Positions 17,738 to 25,972 of a DNA stretch of 64,000 bases are shown in pieces. The stretch's first letter is position 1, and the number at the start of each line of letters is the position of its first letter. A program made the translations under genes and the position numbers. Origin of the DNA: UBA4416 sp036676295 (GTDB lineage: Bacteria > Bacteroidota > Bacteroidia > B-17B0 > Aurantibacillaceae); NCBI GenBank assembly GCA_036676295.1, contig JAKFDE010000061.1, positions 1 through 64,000 on the forward strand. Reading direction: 5' to 3'. Below the pieces are notes generated by a model. That model ran no database searches and had not been told where the DNA came from. It worked only from the letters and a program-made list of their open reading frames with translations.

Positions 17738-18349
17738 ATAAATCTAAACAATCTCCCATACCATAAAACGTCACTAAAAGTCACGGTAAAATATAATTGA
17801 TGTTATATCTATAATATTATCGAACGATAAATGATTGGCACGAAAAGTCAAACCATAAACATTCTACTAATTGTGCTTAAGTATGCGAATCGAAAACGAT
17901 GAGCATAACACGCAACGGTTTTAAAACAGTAGCCTAAAAGGCATCTTAATGTCGAGTAAATAAATCAAATACCATTAACCTCGACGAACCATTCCTTGTC
18001 AAAAAACAATTCTTTTAATCTTGTTCCGCACCGGCTGTTAAACTATAACTTGGCCAGTAAGAATCCGCGCTTACAAAGGATTTCTATCTCATACTTAAAT
18101 CATAGAAGGTTGAAATTTGTCATTAATAGATTCGTTAACTCTTCTGCACAAAAACAACTCTGAACAATGCTTAACTCTAAATAATTTCAACGGAACTTAC
18201 AAATACATTGGGGATTACGCCCTATAAGATTTGTCCTTGATAAGATTAGTGCTTGACACTGATGTTCCTGTCTTCTTCAAATATAAATAAACTAAACAGC
18301 TAGCTCCATGGCTTACAAATTTCACCAAACAACCACTTAAAGAAAACAA

Positions 18350-18381
18350 AAAAGCCTCACTCTATTATGAGTGGGGCTTTT
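18350..18381 (-). terminator. Terminator-like hairpin after the methyltransferase gene
   Basis: AAAAGCCTCACTC pairs with GAGTGGGGCTTTT (one wobble) around a 6-base loop. It lies 25 bp beyond the methyltransferase stop and has A and T tracts on both sides, so it could also end a transcript from the opposite side. Confidence 0.75.
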
Positions 18382-18390
18382 ACATAAATA

Positions 18391-18406
18391 TGTTCCACGT
18401 GGAACT
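18391..18406. other. parS-like ParB-binding site 2
   Basis: TGTTCCACGTGGAACT matches a symmetric parS site with one mismatch at the end. It touches the stop codon of the methyltransferase gene. Confidence 0.75.
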
Positions 18407-19290
18407 TAAGCGTGCTTAAATATATAAATCGTACTAGAGTAATGGTTTGAGTCTTTGCTTTTGATGTTCGATTTAAGTCCAACCATAAATGCTTTAAATA
18501 AGTTTACTGTTCCTGTTTTGTATTTCTCGCTCAGCATGCTTACGTAGAAGCTGTCAAATTTCATTGGTTTAGTTTCCTGTAATTTAAAGCCTGCGTTTTC
18601 CAATAAAGCCTTCATAGATTTTAATTCAAAATGGTGAAGGTGTCGAGGCACATCATAGGCTGCCCAAAATTCTTTATAATATTCTGCGTCATATGAAACA
18701 TGATTTGGGACAGCAATGATTAATATTCCGTCTTTTTCCAGCCTGGTCTTAAAGAAAGACAATGTCTCAGACATATCCGTTACATGTTCCAACACGTGCC
18801 AAAGAGTAATGGCATTAAACTTCTTATCAGTAATATATGTTTGAATTTTTCCTTTATCTGAAAACACATTTAGTCCCTGCTCGGAGGCAATCTTTCTTGC
18901 ATTGTCATCCGGCTCCATACCAAAACCTTCCCAGCCGACTTTTTTACAAGCTGATAAAAACATGCCCGTTCCACAACCATAATCCAATATTGTTCCACGT
19001 GAAACATAAGAATCGATCAATTGAATTTTTTTCTTAAGAGTATAAGATCTAACCGCATGGTATAGTTTGTTAACGATTCCTTTTTTAGTATTGGTGTGTG
19101 AAACATACTCTTCGGCCTTATAGTAATTTCCTAAAACCGAATCGTCGGGTCGGGGATTAGTAAATTTAAAGCCGCAGGACTTACAGGAAATAATATTGAA
19201 CTTCTCCTGACTTACAGTATAATCTTTACATGCTAAAAATGGCTCAAAAGAACTTGAGCCACATACTAAACATTTTTCTATAGTTAACAT
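18406..19290 (-). CDS. Class I SAM-dependent methyltransferase with N-terminal zinc ribbon
   Basis: A 294-residue protein. Residues 1-45 form a C-x2-C...C-x2-C zinc ribbon (CLVCGSSSF, then SCKSCGFKFTNPRP). The methyltransferase domain follows, with motif I ILDYGCGTGMFLSA (about 101-114), acidic GMEPD (about 122-126) and post-I NAITLWHVLEHVTD (about 152-165). The layout fits the Methyltransf_23 type that acts on sugars, lipids or quinone-like molecules; the substrate is unknown. The codons for YVSRGT just before motif I contain an exact parS 16-mer (18991-19006), and another site touches the stop codon. It is 94 bp downstream of mnmG on the same strand; that gap holds another parS-like site and a repeat. 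Confidence 0.88.
   Translation of the reverse strand: MLTIEKCLVCGSSSFEPFLACKDYTVSQEKFNIISCKSCGFKFTNPRPDDSVLGNYYKAEEYVSHTNTKKGIVNKLYHAVRSYTLKKKIQLIDSYVSRGTILDYGCGTGMFLSACKKVGWEGFGMEPDDNARKIASEQGLNVFSDKGKIQTYITDKKFNAITLWHVLEHVTDMSETLSFFKTRLEKDGILIIAVPNHVSYDAEYYKEFWAAYDVPRHLHHFELKSMKALLENAGFKLQETKPMKFDSFYVSMLSEKYKTGTVNLFKAFMVGLKSNIKSKDSNHYSSTIYIFKHA
18991..19006. other. parS-like ParB-binding site 3, inside a coding sequence
   Basis: TGTTCCACGTGAAACA is an exact match to the TGTTNCACGTGAAACA consensus. It lies within the methyltransferase gene and encodes YVSRGT on the minus strand. Confidence 0.85.
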
Positions 19291-19303
19291 ATTTACTTTT
19301 TGT

Positions 19304-19330
19304 TCTCGACTGCGCTCAAACTGACAAGCG
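19304..19330. repeat. Extragenic repeat-like segment (CGACTGCGCTC type)
   Basis: TTCTCGACTGCGCTCAAACT followed by GACAAGC, between mnmG and the methyltransferase gene, resembles a short repeat common between Bacteroidota genes. I recognise it from memory; there is only one copy in this window. Confidence 0.35.
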
Positions 19331-19359
19331 AATCTTATTATACGTATTTAAACCTAAAG

Positions 19360-19375
19360 TGTTCCACGTGGAACA
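19360..19375. other. parS-like ParB-binding site 4 (perfect palindrome)
   Basis: TGTTCCACGTGGAACA is fully symmetric, between mnmG and the methyltransferase gene, 9 bp beyond the mnmG stop. Confidence 0.85.
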
Positions 19376-19384
19376 CTAGATGTT

Positions 19385-21289
19385 TTATCTTCCTAAATGA
19401 ACCAATAATACAGAAATATCTGCGGGGTTAATTCCTGAAATTCTACTTGCCTGGCCAATAGTTGCTGGACGTAATTTTGTTAATTTGTCTCGGGCTTCCA
19501 GCGATAAACTATTTACTGCCTTAAAGTCGAAGTCAGGCCTGATCTTATAATTATCTAATTTAGAAACCTTCTCTGCATTCTCTTTTTCTCTTTCAATATA
19601 CCCTTCGTACTTCATTAAGATTTCTGCTTGCTGAATTGTATCGTCATCCAAATCAGAAATTAAAGCGTCAACATCCTTACAATATTTCCCTAGCTCTTTA
19701 ATAGAAACATCCGGGCGAGACAATACATTAAAGTAACGTACTTTTTGAGTTAATGGGGCAGAGTTGATGCTCTCAAAATACGGGTTAGTTTCTTCTGGTT
19801 CGGCACTTGTATTTTTAAAATACTTGATCAAGCTTTCATAACGCTGTATCTTTTTTTCAACCAAATCTACGCGTTCTTGTTTTGCCAAACCAATAGAGTG
19901 GGAGAGAGGTGTTAAACGAACATCGGCATTATCTTGTCTTAATAACAATCTGTACTCCGATCGAGAAGTAAACATACGATATGGTTCATCCGTTCCCTTT
20001 GTTACCAAATCATCAATTAAAACTCCAATATAAGCTTCGTGTCTTTTTAAAATAAACGACTCTTTTTCATTGATCTTTAAGTGCGCATTAATTCCAGCCA
20101 TTTGTCCCTGGCAAGCCGCTTCTTCATAACCGGTTGTTCCATTAATCTGTCCTGCAAAAAATAAATTTTCTACTAACTTGGTTTCTAAAGTCAGACTTAA
20201 TTGTGTAGGCGGAAAATAATCGTATTCGATCGCATAACCCGGACGGAACATTTTAGCGTTCTCAAAACCAGGAATTAATCTTAAGGCTTTATATTGAACA
20301 TCCTCCGGCAAAGACGTTGAAAATCCATTCACGTATATTTCAACCGTGTTCCAACCTTCGGGTTCAACAAATAATTGATGTCTATCTCTTTCAGAAAAAC
20401 GTGTTATTTTATCTTCAATGCTTGGGCAATATCTTGGTCCTAATCCTTGAATTCGTCCTGCAAACATAGGAGACTTTTCAAAACCGGTTCTTAGGATCTC
20501 ATGAACTTTTTCGTTTGTATAAGTAATATGACAAGGAATCTGCTTTTTGATCTTAGATCGATCTGCTTTTGAGGAAGCATAAAACGGGGACGTATTTTCT
20601 AAATAAGAAAATTTATCGATCGCTTCATCACCCTCTTGTTCTTCCATTTTAGAATAATCCAAAGATCTTCCATCTATACGAGGAGGCGTTCCGGTTTTCA
20701 TACGTCCGGCTTCGAAACCTAACTTTACTAATTGTTCCGTAATACCATAAGAAGCCGACTCGCCGCTTCTACCGCCACCTATTTGTTTTTCGCCAATATG
20801 GATCAAACCATTTAAAAAAGTTCCACTAGTAATAACTACAGCCTTAGCTTTAAATTGTAAACCCATTCCGGTTACAACTCCTTCAACTCTTTTGCCATCT
20901 TTTGAAACGATCAGCTCACGACACATGTCTTGCCAAAAATCAACATTAGGGGTTTGCTCTAACATTTCTCTCCAGGTAGATGCAAATAACATACGATCGT
21001 TTTGAGTACGAGGACTCCACATGGCGGGTCCTTTTGAACGATTCAACATACGGAACTGTATAGCAGATTTATCGGAAACAATTCCGCTGTAACCACCAAG
21101 GGCATCAATCTCTCGAACAATTTGCCCTTTGGCAATACCGCCCATAGCGGGGTTACAACTCATTTGAGCAATGGTTTGCATATTCATGGTTAAAAGTAAA
21201 ACTTTAGAGCCCATGTTTGCTGCGGCTGCGGCGGCTTCGCATCCTGCGTGGCCAGCACCAACAACTATAATATCGTATTGTGAATTCAC
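19385..21289 (-). CDS. mnmG: tRNA uridine-5-carboxymethylaminomethyl modification enzyme MnmG (GidA)
   Basis: A 634-residue FAD enzyme, full length. With MnmE it installs the cmnm5 group on the wobble uridine of several tRNAs. The FAD-binding VVGAGHAGCEAA is at residues 9-20. Further family signatures are MSCNPAMGGIAKGQIVRE, MLNRSKGPAMWSPRTQ and the later FAGQINGTTGYEEAA. The helical C-terminal domain that binds MnmE and tRNA ends in GINPADISVLLVHLG. mnmG (gidA) lies next to the replication origin in many bacteria, which fits the parS sites just downstream. mnmE is not in the window. Confidence 0.97.
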   Translation of the reverse strand: MNSQYDIIVVGAGHAGCEAAAAAANMGSKVLLLTMNMQTIAQMSCNPAMGGIAKGQIVREIDALGGYSGIVSDKSAIQFRMLNRSKGPAMWSPRTQNDRMLFASTWREMLEQTPNVDFWQDMCRELIVSKDGKRVEGVVTGMGLQFKAKAVVITSGTFLNGLIHIGEKQIGGGRSGESASYGITEQLVKLGFEAGRMKTGTPPRIDGRSLDYSKMEEQEGDEAIDKFSYLENTSPFYASSKADRSKIKKQIPCHITYTNEKVHEILRTGFEKSPMFAGRIQGLGPRYCPSIEDKITRFSERDRHQLFVEPEGWNTVEIYVNGFSTSLPEDVQYKALRLIPGFENAKMFRPGYAIEYDYFPPTQLSLTLETKLVENLFFAGQINGTTGYEEAACQGQMAGINAHLKINEKESFILKRHEAYIGVLIDDLVTKGTDEPYRMFTSRSEYRLLLRQDNADVRLTPLSHSIGLAKQERVDLVEKKIQRYESLIKYFKNTSAEPEETNPYFESINSAPLTQKVRYFNVLSRPDVSIKELGKYCKDVDALISDLDDDTIQQAEILMKYEGYIEREKENAEKVSKLDNYKIRPDFDFKAVNSLSLEARDKLTKLRPATIGQASRISGINPADISVLLVHLGR

Positions 21290-21368
21290 TTTTAAGAACG
21301 GGATAAAAGATTTATGATAAATGACAAAAGAAGGTCTTTCATCCTAAATCATTTTTCATTCTTCCGAA

Positions 21369-22130
21369 TTAGATCATGTTTAATTTAGCCAACAATTCGT
21401 CGCGGTATGAACCACCAATTGGAATGACTTTTTTATTTTCTTCAAGCACAACTGTTTGATTTTCAATTGTTTGTATTTTATCGACGCGTGCAATGAACGA
21501 ACGGTGAACGCGGATAAAATCACCATTATCCAATTTCTTCTCAATGTCTTTCATTGTAGAGTGAATTGTATAACGTGTGTATTGAGTATTTAATACTACA
21601 TAGTCTTTTAAAGCCTCAACGTAATAAATATCTTTTAAGTTTACTTTTACTAAACGGCTATTTGATTTTACAAATAATAAATCTTTTGCAGACTCGTCTT
21701 TATTTTCAACCAAAGAATATAAGAAATCACGTTCTTTTTGAACCTCAGTATCTTTTTTGTGTTTATACAACGCCATTTCAATAGTTGAGTGTAAATCAAT
21801 CTCTTTGAATGGTTTTAAGATATAACCATAAGGTTCAGTGATCTTAGCTTTAGATAGAGTGCTCTCATCAGCATAAGCCGTTAAGAAGATCACCGGAATA
21901 TTATAATCTTTTTTAATTGTTTCGGCCACATCAATACCTGTCATTGGCCCCTTGATCATGATATCCATCAACACAATATTAGGCTCCAGGTCCACAATAT
22001 TTTTAATTGCATCGGCCCCATTATTACTAATGCCCAAAACATTATAGCCTAGTTTTTTCAAACTATTCTGAATGTCTTTGGCAACAATACTTTCGTCTTC
22101 TACAATATATACGTTGATGTTGTTTTCCAT
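21369..22130 (-). CDS. LytTR-family response regulator
   Basis: A 253-residue two-domain regulator. The receiver domain (about 1-125) has acidic pocket Glu11/Asp12, phosphoacceptor Asp56 (VLMDIMIKG) and the Lys of YILKPFKE near 108. The LytTR DNA-binding domain (about 150-250) contains VNLKDIYYVEALKDYVVL and HRSFIARVDKIQ. The gene begins 8 bp after the eight-PAS histidine kinase stop, so kinase and regulator form a pair. Targets cannot be told from the window. LytTR regulators usually bind pairs of short direct repeats. Confidence 0.94.
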   Translation of the reverse strand: MENNINVYIVEDESIVAKDIQNSLKKLGYNVLGISNNGADAIKNIVDLEPNIVLMDIMIKGPMTGIDVAETIKKDYNIPVIFLTAYADESTLSKAKITEPYGYILKPFKEIDLHSTIEMALYKHKKDTEVQKERDFLYSLVENKDESAKDLLFVKSNSRLVKVNLKDIYYVEALKDYVVLNTQYTRYTIHSTMKDIEKKLDNGDFIRVHRSFIARVDKIQTIENQTVVLEENKKVIPIGGSYRDELLAKLNMI

Positions 22131-22138
22131 AATAAATT

Positions 22139-25100
22139 TTAAATCTTAAATTCTATAATAAATTTTGTGCCTTTTGTTCTATCTAATGTTAAGGTGCCTC
22201 CTATTTGTTCTACTAACGTATCTACTAATTGCAATCCAAGTGTCTGTGTTTCTTTAATATTAAGTGTTTCAGGAATTCCTATTCCATTATCACCCGCCTC
22301 AATTACCACATTGTGTTTACTAGCCTTCAAATTTACAAAGATTATTCCATCTCTTTGATTAGGAAAGGCATATTTTAATGAATTAGAAACAATTTCATTA
22401 ATAATTAAGCCACAAGGTATCGAAACGTCTAAATTTAGAAATAAATTATCTAAAGTTAAAATTAGTTTTATTTTTTGAGAATTAATAGTGTATGAGTGAA
22501 TTAAATTTTTTGTAAGGGTTGTGGTGTATTCTGTAAAGTTTACAGACTCGAAATTCTTAGTCTGGTAAAGGCTTTCATGAATAAAGGCCATTGTTTTGAT
22601 CCGGTTTTGGCATTCTTTTAAGAGATTAAGGGCATACGGATCCTTCACATAAGACGATTGTAGGTTCAATATACTGGAAATTACCTGCATATTGTTTTTT
22701 ACACGATGATGTACTTCTTTTAAAAGCACCTCTTTTTCCTTTAGAGATTGTATGATCTTATACTCATTAATTTTATTTTCGGTAATGTCAAAGCCTAATC
22801 CGGAAACTTCTTCTACTTCGCCTTTACTGTTTTTGATTGGGTATAAGAAATATTGTCTGAAAACATTTTTACCGTTTAACAATATTCTTTCGGTCGTAAA
22901 TTCTACCTGAAGGCCTTTGAAAGCCATCTCGTATTTTTCGTCCCAAAGCGATTCAAATGGCTTTGTTTTAGAACCGCTTAGATCTCTTATGTTTTTATTT
23001 TCCTGAGGATAAAAACCATATAAATCGTGTATAGCGTTAGCATAGTTTTGATTGAAAGACGTTAACTCAAGATTTTTACTAATGGTCCACATCAACTGGG
23101 TTCCACTTTCAAAAATTGCTTTCAGTTTAGCTGATTGATTTAAAATTTGTGATTCAAATTTCTTGTTTTCTGTAATGTCGTGGGCTAAACAAGCAATCTC
23201 AATAATTTCTCCTGTATTGTTCTTGATCGGGTTAATCACTATTTCTTTATAGTTAACTTCTCCGCTTTTATCAATTTCTTTACGTTCGAATTTTAGTTTT
23301 TTGTTTTGAAAAGCTTGCTCATAGATGGGCTGCCAATAATTTATATAACTATTTTTAGCGGCTCCCTTTAATAAATTTGCAGGATTTGTATTTAAAGCAG
23401 GCCTTGTATCATATTTCGTTTCAAATAAGTTGGAGAAATTTTGATTGAATGAAGTAATATCAAATTGCTTATTGATTGTCCAAATTAAATGCGAACTACT
23501 TTCAAATATTGATGTTAATTTTTGTTCTAATTTTTCAGATTCGCTTTGTAAGTATTTTAATTCCGTGATATCATAGGAAATACAAGACACTTCTTCAACC
23601 TTATCCTCTTTTTTAATAGGATTAATAAATACTTGTCTGAAATGTTTTTGGTTATTTTTATCTATTTGTTCAACGGTAAACTTGATGCTTTTTCCTGTAT
23701 TAAACACCTCGTCATATTTTTCTAACCACCAATTATGATGGCTATTATTTATTTCTAATGATGGATTAAATGGGCCTTTATCTTCTATATTGGGTCTAAT
23801 ACCATATAATTTAAACATGGCATCAGAAAAGTTTTGATTAAACGACGTTAAACTATGCTTTTTATTAAGCGTCCACATTAACTGATCGCCACTATCGAAA
23901 ATAGCGGATAACTTAGCGGATTGTTCTTGTATTTTTTGTTCCGATTTTTTTCTTTCAGTAATATCATGAGCAATAATCGCTACTTCTTCAATTTCTCCTG
24001 CGCCATTTTTTAGTGAGTGCAGGTATATTTCTCTGTAATAATCGTTATGATTCACATCAAAATTTTGTACTTCAAAAAAGTCTGAAGTTGCAGGATTTTC
24101 TTTTTTAAAAAGTTGTAAAAGCTTGGTTTGCCATAACGGTAAACTCAGATTTTGTTCTGTATCATTTGAAATATTAAAAAGAACTTCTCCGATTTTTATC
24201 TCATGATTAAAAACTTTTTTTATATAATCTGAATAGTTTTTATTAAACGAAGTAATAGCAAGATCTTTATTAACAGTGGCTATTAGATGGGCCGTATTAT
24301 TAAAAATAGCTTCGTATTTAGATGTTTGAGAGACTAATTCTTTTTGAACTCTTTTTCTAAATTTGATCTCATCGATCAGTTGTTTATTCAGGTCTTCGGC
24401 TACTTCGGCTCTAAAAATTTCTTTTGCCAATTTCTTTTCGGCCGAAATATTAGACACAATTGTTTGAACGCAAGACTTTCCTTTAAAAATAATAGGAACC
24501 GTTTTTAATTCAACATCAATAATATTGTTTTTAGTTGTAACGATCTGATAAGTTAAGTCGGTTAATTCAACGCCCGTAGATGCTTCTTTAATACGTTTTA
24601 TACCTCGTTCTTGTTGTTCGGGTACGATGTAAGATATCAGGTTTTTACCTATTAATTTTGCCGGATCTTTTTCTTCTAAAAAATTAGCGGCAGTTTTATT
24701 ACAATATAAACAACAGCCGGCTTCATGAATAAAAATACCAATTGGTGAATTTTCGATCAGATTTTTATAATCATTCCATTTCTGTTCTAACTCTAATTGT
24801 GCTTGCTTTTCGGCTGTAATATCGCGGCTAACACCGAGTATATAATTAATTTTTCCATTCTCGTCAAAAATAGGCGTGTATTCGTCTTTAAGCCAAACAG
24901 GCTTGCCTGATTTAGAAATATATTGAAACTCCTGGCTGCTTCTTTTTATTGAACCTGCCTTTTGTTCTCTGCTTAATCGATCTTCTATTTTTTTATATTC
25001 TTTCTTTTTTACAACAATAGAACTGCATAAATCAGGGTTATTATAAAAATCTTTATCGTTATAACCGAGCACATTTTTAACTGACGGATTTACATATAAA

Positions 25101-25972
25101 TATTTTGGTTTGGGTTGATAGGTAAAAAAATAAATCAGATCGTTTACGTTTTGCGTAATGATCTTAAATTTTTCTTCGCTAGCTTTTAATTTAGAGAGAG
25201 CATCTTTTTCATAACTTACATCCCGGCTAATACCAACAAGAGTAATTGTTTTACCAAGATCGTTTTTTAAAAGCGAATAGCGTGTTTCAAGCCAAACAAT
25301 AGATCCATCTTTCTTTTTAAACTCCTGAACTTTTCTTTTTGGAAAAACACCCGGCGATGGTTTTTTAGTGGGCGTATGTAAAAGTATTTTAGTAATAAAA
25401 GCCGGATCTTTATAAAAATTAGAAGGAGAATAGCCTAATATATCTTTTACAGAATCACTCACATAAGAATAGTGTTCTTTTGGATAATAATTGTAAAGAA
25501 AAATTATATCCGAAGAATTTTCTGTTAAAAGTTTAAACGTGCTTTGTTTATCTATTAATTCTTCTTTTGTTTTTACTTGTTGTGTAACATCAGAAAAAAT
25601 AGCCTGTATAACTTTTTTACCATTAAATGTTATGGCATTGGATTTAGATTCAATATAAAACTCTTTACCTTTTTGATTGGTTAGCTTATAAATTTGTGGT
25701 TCAACTTTTTGGCCTGAAAATATTTTTTTAGCATTAGATCTAACTGTTTTGTGGTGTTCAGGGGCTAAAAAATCAAATACAGAAAATTTTGAGATTTCCT
25801 TTTCAATTTTTCTATCAAAGTTTAAAAGTTTAAAAGCCGATCTATTAGCAAAACATATTTTATTAAGAGAATAGATAATAACACCAACAGGTAATGTTTG
25901 TAAAACTGATATAATCAGGTCATCATCTGTTTTACTTTTAGATAAAGAATTGATATTTTTAGTTATCGCCAT
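22139..25972 (-). CDS. Cytosolic multi-PAS sensor histidine kinase (eight PAS, HisKA_2)
   Basis: A 1277-residue kinase with no signal peptide or membrane segment. I count eight PAS modules, many closing with the D-(I/V)-T-x2-(K/E) motif (SDVTQQ, SRDVSYE, SRDITAE, AHDITER, SYDITEL, AHDITEN, GFDITEN). PAS 5-8 (about residues 560-1075) are close relatives sharing K-L-x-A-I-F-(D/E)-S and TSFNQN(F/Y), which suggests recent tandem duplication. The kinase core starts near 1079. HisKA_2 has HHRVKNNMQVISSILNLQS (phospho-His about 1088); the HATPase has NEIVSNSLKYAFP and GDNGIGIP. Its start overlaps the MORN gene by 14 bp, and its stop is 8 bp before the LytTR regulator. The signal is probably cytosolic; ligands are unknown. 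Confidence 0.93.
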   Translation of the reverse strand: MAITKNINSLSKSKTDDDLIISVLQTLPVGVIIYSLNKICFANRSAFKLLNFDRKIEKEISKFSVFDFLAPEHHKTVRSNAKKIFSGQKVEPQIYKLTNQKGKEFYIESKSNAITFNGKKVIQAIFSDVTQQVKTKEELIDKQSTFKLLTENSSDIIFLYNYYPKEHYSYVSDSVKDILGYSPSNFYKDPAFITKILLHTPTKKPSPGVFPKRKVQEFKKKDGSIVWLETRYSLLKNDLGKTITLVGISRDVSYEKDALSKLKASEEKFKIITQNVNDLIYFFTYQPKPKYLYVNPSVKNVLGYNDKDFYNNPDLCSSIVVKKKEYKKIEDRLSREQKAGSIKRSSQEFQYISKSGKPVWLKDEYTPIFDENGKINYILGVSRDITAEKQAQLELEQKWNDYKNLIENSPIGIFIHEAGCCLYCNKTAANFLEEKDPAKLIGKNLISYIVPEQQERGIKRIKEASTGVELTDLTYQIVTTKNNIIDVELKTVPIIFKGKSCVQTIVSNISAEKKLAKEIFRAEVAEDLNKQLIDEIKFRKRVQKELVSQTSKYEAIFNNTAHLIATVNKDLAITSFNKNYSDYIKKVFNHEIKIGEVLFNISNDTEQNLSLPLWQTKLLQLFKKENPATSDFFEVQNFDVNHNDYYREIYLHSLKNGAGEIEEVAIIAHDITERKKSEQKIQEQSAKLSAIFDSGDQLMWTLNKKHSLTSFNQNFSDAMFKLYGIRPNIEDKGPFNPSLEINNSHHNWWLEKYDEVFNTGKSIKFTVEQIDKNNQKHFRQVFINPIKKEDKVEEVSCISYDITELKYLQSESEKLEQKLTSIFESSSHLIWTINKQFDITSFNQNFSNLFETKYDTRPALNTNPANLLKGAAKNSYINYWQPIYEQAFQNKKLKFERKEIDKSGEVNYKEIVINPIKNNTGEIIEIACLAHDITENKKFESQILNQSAKLKAIFESGTQLMWTISKNLELTSFNQNYANAIHDLYGFYPQENKNIRDLSGSKTKPFESLWDEKYEMAFKGLQVEFTTERILLNGKNVFRQYFLYPIKNSKGEVEEVSGLGFDITENKINEYKIIQSLKEKEVLLKEVHHRVKNNMQVISSILNLQSSYVKDPYALNLLKECQNRIKTMAFIHESLYQTKNFESVNFTEYTTTLTKNLIHSYTINSQKIKLILTLDNLFLNLDVSIPCGLIINEIVSNSLKYAFPNQRDGIIFVNLKASKHNVVIEAGDNGIGIPETLNIKETQTLGLQLVDTLVEQIGGTLTLDRTKGTKFIIEFKI

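Larger units (their letters stand above)
17634..18405. other. 770-bp gene-free interval
   Basis: This gap holds the SDR terminator (17689-17717), a parS-like site (17722-17737), a 14-base inverted repeat TTATCG-AA-CGATAA (17817-17830), another terminator-like hairpin (18350-18381) and a second parS-like site (18391-18406). About 600 bp between the two hairpins has no ORF of note, no tRNA, and no recognisable RNase P, tmRNA or 6S motif. It could be spacing around partition sites, an unrecognised RNA, or a decayed gene. Confidence 0.6.
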
